Positions 6,796 through 7,056 of a DNA stretch of 7,056 nucleotides are shown here, in pieces (the stretch's first letter is position 1; every line of letters starts with the position of its first letter). The stretch is from positions 1,291-8,346 of the forward strand of contig MAXP01000236.1 in assembly GCA_001751085.1 (NCBI GenBank), in the 5' to 3' direction. Below the pieces are notes generated by a model. The model was not told the DNA's origin. It saw nothing but the letters and a program-made list of their open reading frames with translations, and did no database searches. The DNA comes from Desulfobacterales bacterium C00003060 (GTDB lineage: Bacteria; Desulfobacterota; Desulfobacteria; Desulfobacterales; C00003060). A program made the position numbers and the translations under genes.

Positions 6796-7003
6796 ATTTG
6801 TGCCCAGAGAAGCCAGCGGAGAGTTCCTTCTGTATCAGGCCGAGGACAGCCGCAGCCGAATTGAAACCAGGACGCAGGATAAAATCGCATGGCTCACTCA
6901 GGAACAGATGGCACAGCTTTTCGGCAAAGCCAAATCCACCATCAATAAACACATCAAGAACATCTTTAAAGAAGGGGAGCTTGTTGAAGACTATGGCGTC
7001 TAA
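6788..7003 (+). pseudogene. rhuM: RhuM-family protein, N-terminal fragment only (71 residues)
   Basis: The product starts MNEFVPREASGEFLLYQAED and continues through IAWLTQEQMAQLFGKAKSTI, then NKHIKNIFKEGELVED. This is the N-terminal helix-turn-helix region of RhuM ('virulence protein RhuM') family proteins, which are common in accessory regions and defence islands. Their molecular function is not established. Family members are usually around 330 residues and continue after GEL.ED with a 'sv.rkf' segment. Here the family sequence stops at about residue 66 (near 6985-6993), followed by YGV and TAA. The strong ribosome binding site and normal codon use say the start is genuine, so this is a 3'-truncated gene and not a small natural protein. 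What lies beyond 7003 is not RhuM. Confidence 0.7.
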
Positions 7004-7004
7004 A

Positions 7005-7055
7005 TTAGCCAAATTTTTCTGCCCCAAAATTGGCCCTCAAGATATGCTCACAAAG
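7005..7055 (-). other. Short open 3' end of a possible minus-strand gene reaching the window edge
   Basis: On the minus strand a frame open at the window edge reads LCEHILRANFGAEKFG and stops at TAA (7007-7005), about 15 bases from where the RhuM sequence breaks. This could be the end of a transposase or other mobile-element gene that truncated rhuM, but 16 residues are not enough to identify it. A + strand frame from ATG 6993 (MASKLAKFFCPKIGPQDMLT) is also open to the edge and is equally uncertain. At most one of them is likely to be real. Confidence 0.15.
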
Positions 7056-7056
7056 C

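Noticed and set aside
6767..7027. 86-codon minus-strand open frame opposite the rhuM fragment
   Set aside because: It mirrors the codons of the clearly recognisable RhuM N-terminus and has no recognisable protein features of its own.
7009..7033. Imperfect inverted repeat CCAAATTTT ... CAAAATTGG that could be a terminator or element end
   Set aside because: The arms pair imperfectly, are AT-rich and lack a following T-run, so I do not call a terminator or terminal repeat.

Overview
The window is a mosaic piece of a bacterial accessory (defence-type) region in which most flanking genes are broken. The host cannot be named from this sequence. The flanks are fairly GC-rich (sampled 60-base lines at 1141, 2941 and 6841 are about 55-57% G+C). 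The central block is clearly AT-richer (lines at 4141, 4861 and 6301 are about 30-38%), so the block probably has a different origin. All genes are on the + strand.

Left part (1-3167): the window opens in the last codons of a gene whose product ends in the small winged-helix tail often found on Fic-family or AlbA/RecG-like ATP-binding regulators. It is joined at about 175-200 to the interior of a large Eco57I-type adenine-N6 DNA methyltransferase gene that keeps its catalytic core (DPACGSG, NPPY) and C-terminal target-recognition region but lacks the usual N-terminal region. One base after the methylase stop begins an SMC/RecF-like AAA ATPase gene. It is cut off after 32 codons, at the residues that normally lead into Walker A.

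Central part (3173-6693): a compact, apparently intact four-gene operon replaces the rest of that ATPase gene. It encodes a 433-residue protein with winged-helix-like ends, a 463-residue Orc/TniB-like AAA+ ATPase, a 126-residue helical protein with no recognisable family, and a 156-residue PIN-domain nuclease with all four acidic residues. Junctions are a 1-base overlap (TAATG), a 2-base gap and a 26-base overlap, so the genes are very likely co-transcribed and translationally coupled. The layout (DNA-binding-like protein, NTPase switch, small partner, RNase effector) suggests an anti-phage or abortive-infection-like system. I do not recognise it as a named system, and the function is inference only.

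Right part (6694-7056): GC-rich sequence returns with a frameshifted C-terminal relic of another gene, then a RhuM-family gene with a strong ribosome binding site that loses its family sequence after about 66 codons. The last 50 bases hold a short open frame on each strand, neither identifiable. Repeated truncation at module boundaries suggests a rearrangement hotspot. If the sequence comes from a metagenome, assembly chimerism is the main alternative.
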